In this document: positions 57,884-64,000 of the stretch, in pieces
Numbering within the stretch: the stretch's first letter is position 1
How the letters are laid out: each line of letters begins with the position of its first letter
Assembly (NCBI RefSeq): GCF_000166775.1
Contig: NC_014720.1
Location: forward strand, 1,358,501 to 1,422,500
Direction: 5' to 3'
DNA from: Caldicellulosiruptor kronotskyensis 2002
GTDB taxonomy: Bacteria; Bacillota; Thermoanaerobacteria; Caldicellulosiruptorales; Caldicellulosiruptoraceae
Length of the DNA: 64,000 nucleotides
Program-made: the position numbers and the translations under genes
The notes under the pieces: generated by a model
What the model was told of the DNA's origin: nothing
The model's database searches: none
Seen by the model: the letters and a program-made list of their open reading frames with translations, nothing else

Positions 57884-58492
57884 GTGATAAAAGAACTTTT
57901 AAAGATTTATCCACAGCCAAAGTGTACTTTAAATTATAATAAACCATATGAGCTTTTAATTGCAACCATTTTAGCAGCACAGAGTACAGATGAGCGTGTA
58001 AATAAGATTACCGCTGAGCTTTTCAAAAAGTATCCTACACTTGAAAGCTTTGCAAAGGCTAATATCTCTGAGCTTGAGAACGATATAAAGCCTGTTGGGT
58101 TTTATAAAAATAAAGCTAAAAGTATAAAAGAGACTGCAAGAATCATAGTTGAAAAATATAATGGTACATTACCAACTACTATAGAAGAACTTGTAAAACT
58201 TAAAGGAGTTGGGAGAAAGACAGCAAATGTAATAATGGCAAATATCTATGGAATACCTTCCATAATAGTTGACACTCACTGCAAAAGACTGTCAAACAGG
58301 CTTGGACTTGTAAATAGTAAAGATGCAACAAAGATAGAGTTTGAGCTAAAGAAGATTGTAGAGCCTCAGTTGTACACTATATTTAGCAATTTGATGGTTT
58401 ACCATGGGAGAGCAGTTTGTAAGGCAATAAAACCAAGATGTGAAGTGTGTACTATAAAAGATGTTTGTGAATATTTCAAGGCCCGAAAATAG
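57884..58492 (+). CDS. nth: Endonuclease III
   Basis: 202 aa from the GTG used here. It is a DNA glycosylase/AP lyase for oxidised pyrimidines. Motifs: helix-hairpin-helix LKGVGRKTANVI with catalytic Lys, VDTHCKRLSNRL with catalytic Asp, and a 4Fe-4S loop CKAIKPRCEVCTIKDVC (CX6CX2CX5C). I report the first canonical start. The frame is open nine codons further to an ATT at 57857 that has GGGAGTG at good spacing and gives the normal family N-terminus, so the true start may be that ATT. Confidence 0.95.
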   Translation: MIKELLKIYPQPKCTLNYNKPYELLIATILAAQSTDERVNKITAELFKKYPTLESFAKANISELENDIKPVGFYKNKAKSIKETARIIVEKYNGTLPTTIEELVKLKGVGRKTANVIMANIYGIPSIIVDTHCKRLSNRLGLVNSKDATKIEFELKKIVEPQLYTIFSNLMVYHGRAVCKAIKPRCEVCTIKDVCEYFKARK

Positions 58493-58508
58493 AAGGGCCT
58501 ATTTTTTT
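58479..58508 (+). terminator. Terminator overlapping the end of nth
   Basis: AGGCCC (58479-58484) pairs with GGGCCT (58495-58500), followed by seven Ts. The stem includes the last nth codons. Confidence 0.7.
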
Positions 58509-58585
58509 GTATTTTTACTGCCAAAGTGGTGAAAAATAAGTAAATAGAAAAACGCTCTCAATCTTTGAAAGGAAGAATTGAAAAA

Positions 58586-59464
58586 GTGAAGGTAGGAGTT
58601 CCAAATAGTTTTTGCTATGCTGGAATGGAAAACTTTTTTATAAGAGTTATACCAGAAATCTTAGAAGATTCTCAAATAATCTTTTCAGGTAAGACAACAA
58701 AGGAAATGATAGAATATGGTCTTAAAAATGGCTGTGATGAACTTTGTATCCCTGCCAAAATTTTTATTGGACATGTAGAATATCTTATAAGAAAAAAGAA
58801 TGTAGATGTGTTGTTTTTGCCACGCCTTGTTTCTTTATTACCAGGCACATATTCATGCCCCAAGATTATTGGTATTCCAGATATCATAAAAACCAACTAC
58901 TGTGGAGTTGAGCTTATAGTCCCGGAGATAAATTTAAGAAAAAAGAGAAAAATAATGTCAGAAAAAAGTATGAAAAATGAACATCTTTTTGATTTTCCTA
59001 TGTCCAAGATAGCTAAAACTAAAAATATACTGGTATTGGCACATAGCTATGTAATCTTTGATGAATTTTTAAACAAGGGTATATTGGAAACTATAAAAAG
59101 CGCGGGCTACAATCCTATTTACCCCGCATACTATCGTTTTAATTCTTTTTATATCTCCTCTGATTTGCCAAAGGAGTTCTTCTGGTCCTCTGCAAGGGAT
59201 ATCTACAATTATTTTGAATGGACAGTAAATAATACACAAATTGACGGCATAGTGTACCTTATGACATTTGGATGTGGGATTGACTCTTTTTTGCAGGAAC
59301 TGATTATGAGAAAATGCAATAAAGTAGGACTGCCTTATCTTTGTATAACTGTGGATGAACACTGTGCTGATGTGGGGATACAAACAAGAATAGAAGCATA
59401 TTTAGATATGATTGAATGGAGGAGAAAAAGTGATGAGAAAAATAACATTTCCACATATGGGTAA
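58586..59464 (+). CDS. 2-hydroxyacyl-CoA dehydratase-activator related protein (DUF2229-like)
   Basis: 292 aa. The start KVGVPNSFCYAG and the block NGCDELCIPAKIFIGHVEYL are typical of DUF2229, the region fused to an activase in large clostridial proteins. The C-terminal motif DEHCADVGIQTRIEAYLD recurs in the next gene, so the two are related. Conserved cysteines (DELCIP, YSCP, FGCG) suggest an Fe-S site (inference). The GTG at 58586 is preferred, with AAAGGAAG 10 bases upstream. Its 3' end overlaps the next gene by 32 bases. Function unknown. Confidence 0.8.
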   Translation: MKVGVPNSFCYAGMENFFIRVIPEILEDSQIIFSGKTTKEMIEYGLKNGCDELCIPAKIFIGHVEYLIRKKNVDVLFLPRLVSLLPGTYSCPKIIGIPDIIKTNYCGVELIVPEINLRKKRKIMSEKSMKNEHLFDFPMSKIAKTKNILVLAHSYVIFDEFLNKGILETIKSAGYNPIYPAYYRFNSFYISSDLPKEFFWSSARDIYNYFEWTVNNTQIDGIVYLMTFGCGIDSFLQELIMRKCNKVGLPYLCITVDEHCADVGIQTRIEAYLDMIEWRRKSDEKNNISTYG

Positions 59465-60527
59465 TCTATTTATCATAGGCAAAGCACTTTTTGAAGAACT
59501 TGGATTTGAAGTGGTCATTCCTCCATATAACAACAAAAGTGCTCTTGAAATTGGAAAGAGACTTTCACCCGAATTTATTTGTCTACCTTTTAAATTGAAC
59601 ATGGGAAATTTCATTCAAGCAATTGAAATGGGTGCTAACACTATTGTAATTTTTGGTGGATGTGGACCGTGTAGATTTGGATACTATGGTGCACTTGAAA
59701 AAGAGATTCTCAAAGATTTGGGCTATGATGTAGAGATGATAGTCATCGAACCTCTTTTTTATGGTTTTAGGAATTTTTTGGAGCGGGTAAGTAAGATATT
59801 TGCAAGAAAAAATATAGCCAGTGTATTAAAAAGAGTGTATAGGTTAGCCAAAAAGGTAGATGGGATTGAAAAAAAAGTACATTTTTTAAGACCAAGGGAA
59901 ATGGTTAAGGGAAGTGTAGATAAGATATATGAAAAATTCAGAAATGAAGCAATTAAAGTTTTCGGAATTGATCAAATGGAAAGATTGGTTGATACCACGA
60001 ATGTTTTGCTTGACAACTTATACATTGTAAATGAGAAGGTCAGAAAAATAGGAATTGTAGGGGAAATATATACTATTATTGATAGTTTTTCAAGCTTGAA
60101 TATTGAAAAAATACTTGGTGAGATGGGATGTGAGGTTGAAAGAAATCTTTATATTTCCCAGTGGATTGATACACATCTAATATATCCAATATTTAAAAGG
60201 GAAGATCCAATTGTTAAGAGATATTCTAAAGATGTAATGCCAGTTTTAATTGGAGGTCACGCACGAGAGACCATTTCTTATGCCAAATACTATGCAACCC
60301 AGAAATATGATGGAATATTGCATATTTTTCCTCTCACATGTATGCCAGAAATAATAGCAAAATCAGTATTAAACGGTATAAGAAATCAAATAAATATTCC
60401 TGTACTACACGTTGTAATAGACGAAGTTGACAGTGACGTAGGAATTAAAACACGTTTAGAAGCCTTTTTAGACCTAATTGAAGCAAGGAGTGAGAAATTT
60501 GAGAGAGGAGTTATTTCTTGGGATTGA
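59433..60527 (+). CDS. 2-hydroxyacyl-CoA dehydratase-like protein (HgdB/DUF2229 superfamily)
   Basis: 364 aa. Features: FPHMGNLFIIGKAL, then SPEFICLPFKLNMGNFIQAI, then GGCGPCRFGYYG with a Cys pair, and the C-terminal DEVDSDVGIKTRLEAFLD that is shared with the gene before. This looks like the second part of the large activase-related protein. ATG at 59433 with GGAGGAG eight bases upstream; a GTG three bases earlier is possible. It overlaps both neighbours. No catalytic assignment is possible. Confidence 0.78.
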   Translation: MRKITFPHMGNLFIIGKALFEELGFEVVIPPYNNKSALEIGKRLSPEFICLPFKLNMGNFIQAIEMGANTIVIFGGCGPCRFGYYGALEKEILKDLGYDVEMIVIEPLFYGFRNFLERVSKIFARKNIASVLKRVYRLAKKVDGIEKKVHFLRPREMVKGSVDKIYEKFRNEAIKVFGIDQMERLVDTTNVLLDNLYIVNEKVRKIGIVGEIYTIIDSFSSLNIEKILGEMGCEVERNLYISQWIDTHLIYPIFKREDPIVKRYSKDVMPVLIGGHARETISYAKYYATQKYDGILHIFPLTCMPEIIAKSVLNGIRNQINIPVLHVVIDEVDSDVGIKTRLEAFLDLIEARSEKFERGVISWD

Positions 60528-61491
60528 TATTGGTTCTGTTAGTACCAATGTAGTCTTGATTGATAAAAAAGGTGAAGTAATTGAAAGCATATATCTCAGA
60601 ACCCAAGGAAAGCCTATTGAAATTTTACAAAAGGCTCTTGGCACTTTGTATGAAAAGTATGGAGACAGGTTGAAAATAAAAGGAGTTGGTACTACAGGGT
60701 CAGGAAGACATTTGGCATCGCTGGTGGTAGGAGCAGATATTGTAAAAAATGAGATAACTGCTCATGCAAAATCTGCAATCTTTTTTGTACCTGATGTAAG
60801 AACTATAATTGAAATAGGTGGACAAGATTCGAAAATAATTTTAATAAAAGATAGAATTGTTATTGATTTTGCTATGAATACAATCTGTGCTGCAGGAACA
60901 GGTTCTTTTTTAGATAGGCAAGCAGAAAGACTTAATATTCCAATAGAAAAATTTGGTGAGATAGCAATAAAATCACAAAATCCTGTAAGAATAGCTGGCA
61001 GGTGTGCTGTATTTGCTGAGTCAGATATGATTCACAAACAGCAGCTTGGACATCCTTGTGAAGATATTCTTTTTGGGCTGTGTTTAGCTCTGGCAAGAAA
61101 CTATCTTGCTAATTTGGCAAAAGGAAAAAGGTTGGAAAGTCCAATACTATTTCAAGGAGGTGTTGCGGCAAATATAGCAATGAAAAAGGCATTCGAAGAG
61201 CTTCTTGGAATTCAGATTATAGTTCCCAAATACTATAATGTTATGGGGGCAATAGGTATTGCACTTTTGGCAAAAGAGAGGACAAAAGGTCTTATCACCA
61301 AATTCAGAGGTTTTGAAAACATACACAGGTGCAAATTTGAGACAAAAGGATTTGAGTGCCGTGATTGCTCAAACTATTGCGAGGTTGTTAGTTTTTATAA
61401 TAATGGCAATTTAGTGGCAAGGTGGGGTGATAAATGCCAGAAATACTCATCTAATAGGAATTATCATATTGAAAACTCTAAAAATCTGTGA
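60499..61491 (+). CDS. Acyl-CoA dehydratase activase (BadF/BadG/HgdC family ATPase)
   Basis: 330 aa. Actin-like ATPase fold: LGIDIGSVSTNVVLID, GTTGSGRHLA, IGGQDSKII and QGGVAAN. The two cysteines that hold the bridging 4Fe-4S cluster are in MNTICAAGTGSF and GRCAVFAESDM. Such proteins pump one electron into a dehydratase at the cost of ATP. A Cys-rich tail (CRDCSNYC) is added. TTG at 60499 with AAGGAGTG upstream. No hgdAB-type dehydratase pair is adjacent except the related genes upstream, so the partner is probably one of those. Confidence 0.9.
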   Translation: MREELFLGIDIGSVSTNVVLIDKKGEVIESIYLRTQGKPIEILQKALGTLYEKYGDRLKIKGVGTTGSGRHLASLVVGADIVKNEITAHAKSAIFFVPDVRTIIEIGGQDSKIILIKDRIVIDFAMNTICAAGTGSFLDRQAERLNIPIEKFGEIAIKSQNPVRIAGRCAVFAESDMIHKQQLGHPCEDILFGLCLALARNYLANLAKGKRLESPILFQGGVAANIAMKKAFEELLGIQIIVPKYYNVMGAIGIALLAKERTKGLITKFRGFENIHRCKFETKGFECRDCSNYCEVVSFYNNGNLVARWGDKCQKYSSNRNYHIENSKNL

Positions 61492-61497
61492 TATATT
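61469..61497 (+). promoter_or_regulatory. Promoter of the structured RNA
   Basis: TTGAAA (61469-61474), exact 17-bp spacer and TATATT (61492-61497), located at the end of the activase gene. Transcription would start near 61504, just before the folded region. Confidence 0.6.
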
Positions 61498-61519
61498 TAA
61501 ATTAAGAATAACAAAACAA

Positions 61520-61746
61520 AGCTATGGCAGGAACTCTGCCGTGTGCGTTACAAGATGGTGAAGTTCCAGGCCAACACCATCAAAAAAGGGAATCCGGAGT
61601 CCAATAGTGGCGCATAGGCTTCCCACCCAAGGTTTTGCTTGGGTGACAAACAGGAAGTAATGCAAAGCTATTGGCAGGATACCCACCTGCTGAGGCAGGG
61701 TCTGGGAAACTCCCTGAGGACGGCATGGTGGAGTTCCTGACATGAA
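61520..61746 (+). ncRNA. Structured non-coding RNA (candidate raiA RNA)
   Basis: No good protein frame, but dense base pairing. Closing stem CAGGAACTC (61528-61536) with GAGTTCCTG (61731-61739), extended by TGCCGT/ACGGCA (61537-61542/61720-61725). Inner stems: GATGGTG/CACCATC (61554-61560/61575-61581), GGGAA/TTCCC (61588-61592/61620-61624), ACCCAAG/CTTGGGT (61625-61631/61638-61644), CCTGC/GCAGG (61686-61690/61695-61699) with CCCA/TGGG outside. CCAATAG (61601-61607) matches CTATTGG (61668-61674), crossing the GGGAA stem: a pseudoknot. GC is well above the flanks. Size and Firmicute setting fit the raiA motif, but I cannot confirm the family. Confidence 0.75.
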
Positions 61747-61751
61747 AGAAG

Positions 61752-61789
61752 AAAGACCCAAAAAACAAAAGAGGGTCTTTTATTTTTTT
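61752..61789 (+). terminator. Terminator of the structured RNA
   Basis: AAAGACCC (61752-61759) pairs perfectly with GGGTCTTT (61773-61780), followed by TATTTTTTT. Confidence 0.88.
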
Positions 61790-61820
61790 GATTTTCTTGT
61801 GAGAGGAGAGAATAAGAATA

Positions 61821-62549
61821 TTGATAGGTCCAGCAGATATTTTCCAAAGAACTATGATGCTGATTGGAGAAGATAAGATTGAAAAACTGTCAAAGGCAAA
61901 AATAGCAGTATGTGGGCTTGGTGGAGTTGGAAGTTTTGCGTTTGAAGCTCTTGTTCGTTGTGGAGTAGGAAATTTTGTTATTGTTGACAAAGATAGAGTT
62001 GTTCCCTCTAACTTGAACCGTCAACTGATAGCTGCAATTCCAAATATAGGTAGATATAAAGTGGATATTGCACATGAAAGGGCAGTTGAAATTAATCCTT
62101 TTGTGAAAATAGAGATAATACCAAATAAAATTACATCTGAGAATATTTATAAGATTTTTGGGAATAAGAATTTAGATTATATATTAGATGCAATAGATGA
62201 TATTGGGGCAAAGGTTGCACTTATAAAATTTGCTACAAAAGAGAACATAAAAATAATAAGCTGTATGGGTATGGGCAATAGGATAAATCCTTTGCTTATA
62301 AAAGTTTCTGATATATATTCTACACGTTATTGTCCACTCGCTAAAAAACTTAGAAGTATTCTGAGAAAAGAAAATATTAAGAGTTTAAAGGTTGTGTACT
62401 CTGAGGAAAAACCATCAAAACCCGATTATAGATATTTAAAAGAAGAGTCAGAGAAAAAGCATGTACCAGCAAGTATTTCGTTTGTTCCACCTGTTGCAGG
62501 ATTTATTATGGCTTATGAGGTGGTAAAGGACTTGGTTTTTGGTGATTAA
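61821..62549 (+). CDS. tcdA: tRNA threonylcarbamoyladenosine dehydratase (TcdA / ThiF-like)
   Basis: 242 aa E1-like adenylating enzyme. GLGGVGSFAFEALVRCGVG is the nucleotide loop, DKDRVVPSNLNRQ the following acidic and Asn/Arg motif, then ILDAIDDIGAKVALI. The TcdA branch (cyclic t6A formation at A37 of ANN-reading tRNAs) is favoured by NRQLIA and MGMGNRINP over MoeB/ThiF. TTG start with GAGAGGAG upstream. It lies after the structured RNA terminator and so is separately transcribed. Confidence 0.92.
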   Translation: MIGPADIFQRTMMLIGEDKIEKLSKAKIAVCGLGGVGSFAFEALVRCGVGNFVIVDKDRVVPSNLNRQLIAAIPNIGRYKVDIAHERAVEINPFVKIEIIPNKITSENIYKIFGNKNLDYILDAIDDIGAKVALIKFATKENIKIISCMGMGNRINPLLIKVSDIYSTRYCPLAKKLRSILRKENIKSLKVVYSEEKPSKPDYRYLKEESEKKHVPASISFVPPVAGFIMAYEVVKDLVFGD

Positions 62550-62621
62550 TTTTGATATACAAAAATAATCTTTTTTATGTTAAAATATTCAAAAAGGTCT
62601 TAAGAGAATCTGGAGGGAAAA

Positions 62622-63077
62622 ATGAATACATACAAATTTGCAAGAACTTTTAGGGGTTTTAAACCAAGCTCTGTTATAGAGTATTTAAATAATTTGGAGA
62701 TGACCTATGAAAAGGAAATAAAAGAAAAACAGGAAAAGATTGAAGAACTTAAGAAGGAAAATGAGGAGCTAAAAAATACTTTGAAAAAGCTTGAGGAAGA
62801 GCTTTCAAAATTGAACGAACAGAAAATAAAAATAGCAGAACTTCTCATAATTGCTCAGGAAAAAGCAGAGGGTATCGTATCAAAAGCAATTGAAGAAGGA
62901 GAAAATAAAAAAAGAGCTCTTCTTGCTGAAATTGAAGAGCATGAAAAACTTCTTCAAAATTTAAAAGACGAAATAAAGCGAATAAAAGGAGAACTTCAAT
63001 CCTTCATTTCAAAATTTGATGAAAAAACTGTGAGAGATTCTCAATCTGAACTTCAAGAAGAGAGTAGCATTATGTAA
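62622..63077 (+). CDS. DivIVA-like coiled-coil protein
   Basis: 151 aa. A short N-terminus FARTFRGFKPSSVIEYLNNLE resembles the DivIVA membrane-binding domain (FxxxxxGYdxxeVd.FL), followed by a highly charged coiled coil (about 25-135). DivIVA proteins mark curved membranes, septa or poles and recruit other proteins. The weak N-terminal match means it could also be a GpsB- or SepIVA-like adaptor. GGAGGG ribosome site. Its stop codon lies inside the loop of its own terminator. Confidence 0.75.
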   Translation: MNTYKFARTFRGFKPSSVIEYLNNLEMTYEKEIKEKQEKIEELKKENEELKNTLKKLEEELSKLNEQKIKIAELLIIAQEKAEGIVSKAIEEGENKKRALLAEIEEHEKLLQNLKDEIKRIKGELQSFISKFDEKTVRDSQSELQEESSIM

Positions 63078-63098
63078 AAATATGCTACTCTATTTTTT
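63062..63098 (+). terminator. Terminator of the DivIVA-like gene
   Basis: GAGTAGCAT (63062-63070) pairs perfectly with ATGCTACTC (63082-63090), followed by TATTTTTT. The left arm is coding sequence. Confidence 0.85.
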
Positions 63099-63156
63099 CA
63101 TATTATTTCTGCCATTTTCATAAATTTACCTTAGAACAAACTTTGTGGAATGAGTA

Positions 63157-63924
63157 ATGATAAGAGTGTTTAACATTTCCAAAATTATGAAGCTGGTCCT
63201 AATCACAATTCTTGTTTTGCTTACAATAAATACTATATTTATCTATTCAAGGCTAACTGTAGAGGTTATAAATCAAAAAAAGCTTCTACCAATTTACTGT
63301 GTTGACAGAAATGACAAGAAAATAGCGTTAACATTCGATGCTGCATGGGGAAACGACGATACAAAAGAACTGCTTAGTATACTCAAAAAATTCAATGCAA
63401 AAGCTACTTTTTTCCTTGTAGGATTTTGGGTAGAGAAATATCCTGAAGATGTAAAAAATATCTTCAGTCAAGGGCATGAAATAGGAAGCCATTCTGACAA
63501 GCATCTTCACATGTCAAGATTATCTGAATCTGAGATAATTAAAGATGTCAAAAGCTGTGAAGAAAAAATTATGAGAATTATTCATAAAAAGCCAGTGGTT
63601 TTTAGACCTCCATATGGCGATTACAGTAACACTTTAATAAGAACTCTTTCTTCCTTGGGATATTATGTTATCCAATGGGATGTTGATTCACTTGATTGGA
63701 AAGATTTATCTGCACAAGAGATTGCACAGAGAGTATTAAAGAGAGTAAAAAGTGGCTCTATCGTATTGTTTCATAATAATGCAAAAAATACTAAATATGC
63801 TTTGCCAATGATATTAAATACACTTACCCAGCAAGGGTATGAATTTGTTACAGTTTCAGAACTTATATACAAAGATGGTTATTATATTGACCATCAAGGT
63901 GTTCAGAGGAAAGTAGTAAGGTAA
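63157..63924 (+). CDS. Polysaccharide deacetylase (PdaB-like, NodB domain)
   Basis: 255 aa, one N-terminal membrane anchor (residues ~10-31) and an extracellular NodB domain. Metal and catalytic motifs: ALTFDAAWGNDDT (Asp-Asp), HEIGSHSDKHLHMS (HxxxH), RPPYGDYSN and VLFHNN. It deacetylates N-acetylglucosamine or muramic residues of peptidoglycan. Closest in style to sporulation PdaB/YlxY proteins; together with the SASP gene it hints at spore-cortex history. The ribosome site before the ATG is weak. Confidence 0.9.
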   Translation: MIRVFNISKIMKLVLITILVLLTINTIFIYSRLTVEVINQKKLLPIYCVDRNDKKIALTFDAAWGNDDTKELLSILKKFNAKATFFLVGFWVEKYPEDVKNIFSQGHEIGSHSDKHLHMSRLSESEIIKDVKSCEEKIMRIIHKKPVVFRPPYGDYSNTLIRTLSSLGYYVIQWDVDSLDWKDLSAQEIAQRVLKRVKSGSIVLFHNNAKNTKYALPMILNTLTQQGYEFVTVSELIYKDGYYIDHQGVQRKVVR

Positions 63925-63992
63925 CTTAAATAATTGAAATAAGAATGGTAACACTAATATATGCGGTAGAAAACAGCGGGGAGAAAAATAAA

Positions 63993-64000
63993 ATGGTAAA
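63993..64000 (+). CDS. Probable start of a further gene (truncated by window end)
   Basis: GCGGGGAG at about 63976-63983, then an ATG nine bases on, reading MVK before the window ends. The ~70 bases after the deacetylase stop are otherwise empty. Only start-site context supports this. Confidence 0.35.

Noticed and set aside
61522-61990. Two minus-strand reading frames over the structured RNA
   Set aside because: They follow the high-GC folded RNA rather than a gene: no ribosome site, no family similarity, and one runs into the 5' end of tcdA.

Overview
The window is about 64 kb of AT-rich, low-GC Firmicute chromosome. The genes are closely packed, the proteins are rich in Lys, Glu and Ile, and GTG and TTG starts are common. 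A spore-type SASP gene, CtsR and Pho-type operators, short HisG with HisZ, desulfoferrodoxin, pta-ackA, and a hfq/lexA/mutSL/miaAB block point to an anaerobic, probably thermophilic Clostridia-type organism. Caldicellulosiruptor or a close relative is my best guess, inferred from gene content and protein style because no rRNA is present.

Layout. 1-9.5 kb: the 3' part of a Ca-type P-type ATPase, a CoA-disulfide reductase with a rhodanese tail, ispD, a P-loop/Asp23-like protein, a DUF6062 protein, a LonB-like protease, a nitroreductase and a YjbQ protein. 9.5-11.4 kb: six tRNA genes (Leu x3, initiator Met, elongator Met, Glu) with at least three promoters, interrupted by an ISL3 transposase fragment and followed by a decayed integrase. 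11.5-17 kb: a membrane GGDEF protein with nrdR, then a CtsR-box-controlled hsp20-clpB unit. 17-22.9 kb: an arylpyruvate module, paaK-iorA-iorB-paaK-ACT, and a convergent SASP gene. 23-32.2 kb: miaB-mutS-mutL-miaA-hfq-methionine gamma-lyase-like gene, convergent with lexA. 32.3-40.7 kb: pta-ackA, desulfoferrodoxin, valS-folC, a transaldolase and pgeF. 40.7-47 kb: a phosphate block (phoPR, pit with its DUF47 partner, pstB, phoU, queT). 47-54.5 kb: a complete-looking his operon, hisZGDCBHAF(IE). 54.6-64 kb: mannose-1-P guanylyltransferase, murJ, a GNAT, nth, three genes related to the 2-hydroxyacyl-CoA dehydratase activator, a structured non-coding RNA, a tcdA-like gene, a DivIVA-like coiled coil and a polysaccharide deacetylase.

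How it works together. The ior/paaK cluster can turn arylpyruvates into arylacetyl-CoA and exchange that with arylacetate. Pta-AckA makes ATP from acetyl-CoA. CoA-disulfide reductase and desulfoferrodoxin handle oxidative stress in an anaerobe. The phosphate block shares one intergenic array of four TTAACA-like boxes at exactly 11-bp spacing, placed between two divergent -10 hexamers. This is a strong candidate PhoP operator for both pit and pstB.

The most unusual items are: (i) a roughly 225-nt structured RNA at about 61520-61746 with its own promoter and terminator and a candidate pseudoknot (possibly raiA RNA, not proven); (ii) the three-gene split of an activase-type protein; (iii) the P-loop/Asp23-like fusion; (iv) a 15-bp perfect palindrome spanning the stop codons of two convergent genes; (v) a possible ATT start for nth; (vi) the shared Pho operator. 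I found no CRISPR array, prophage or complete mobile element.
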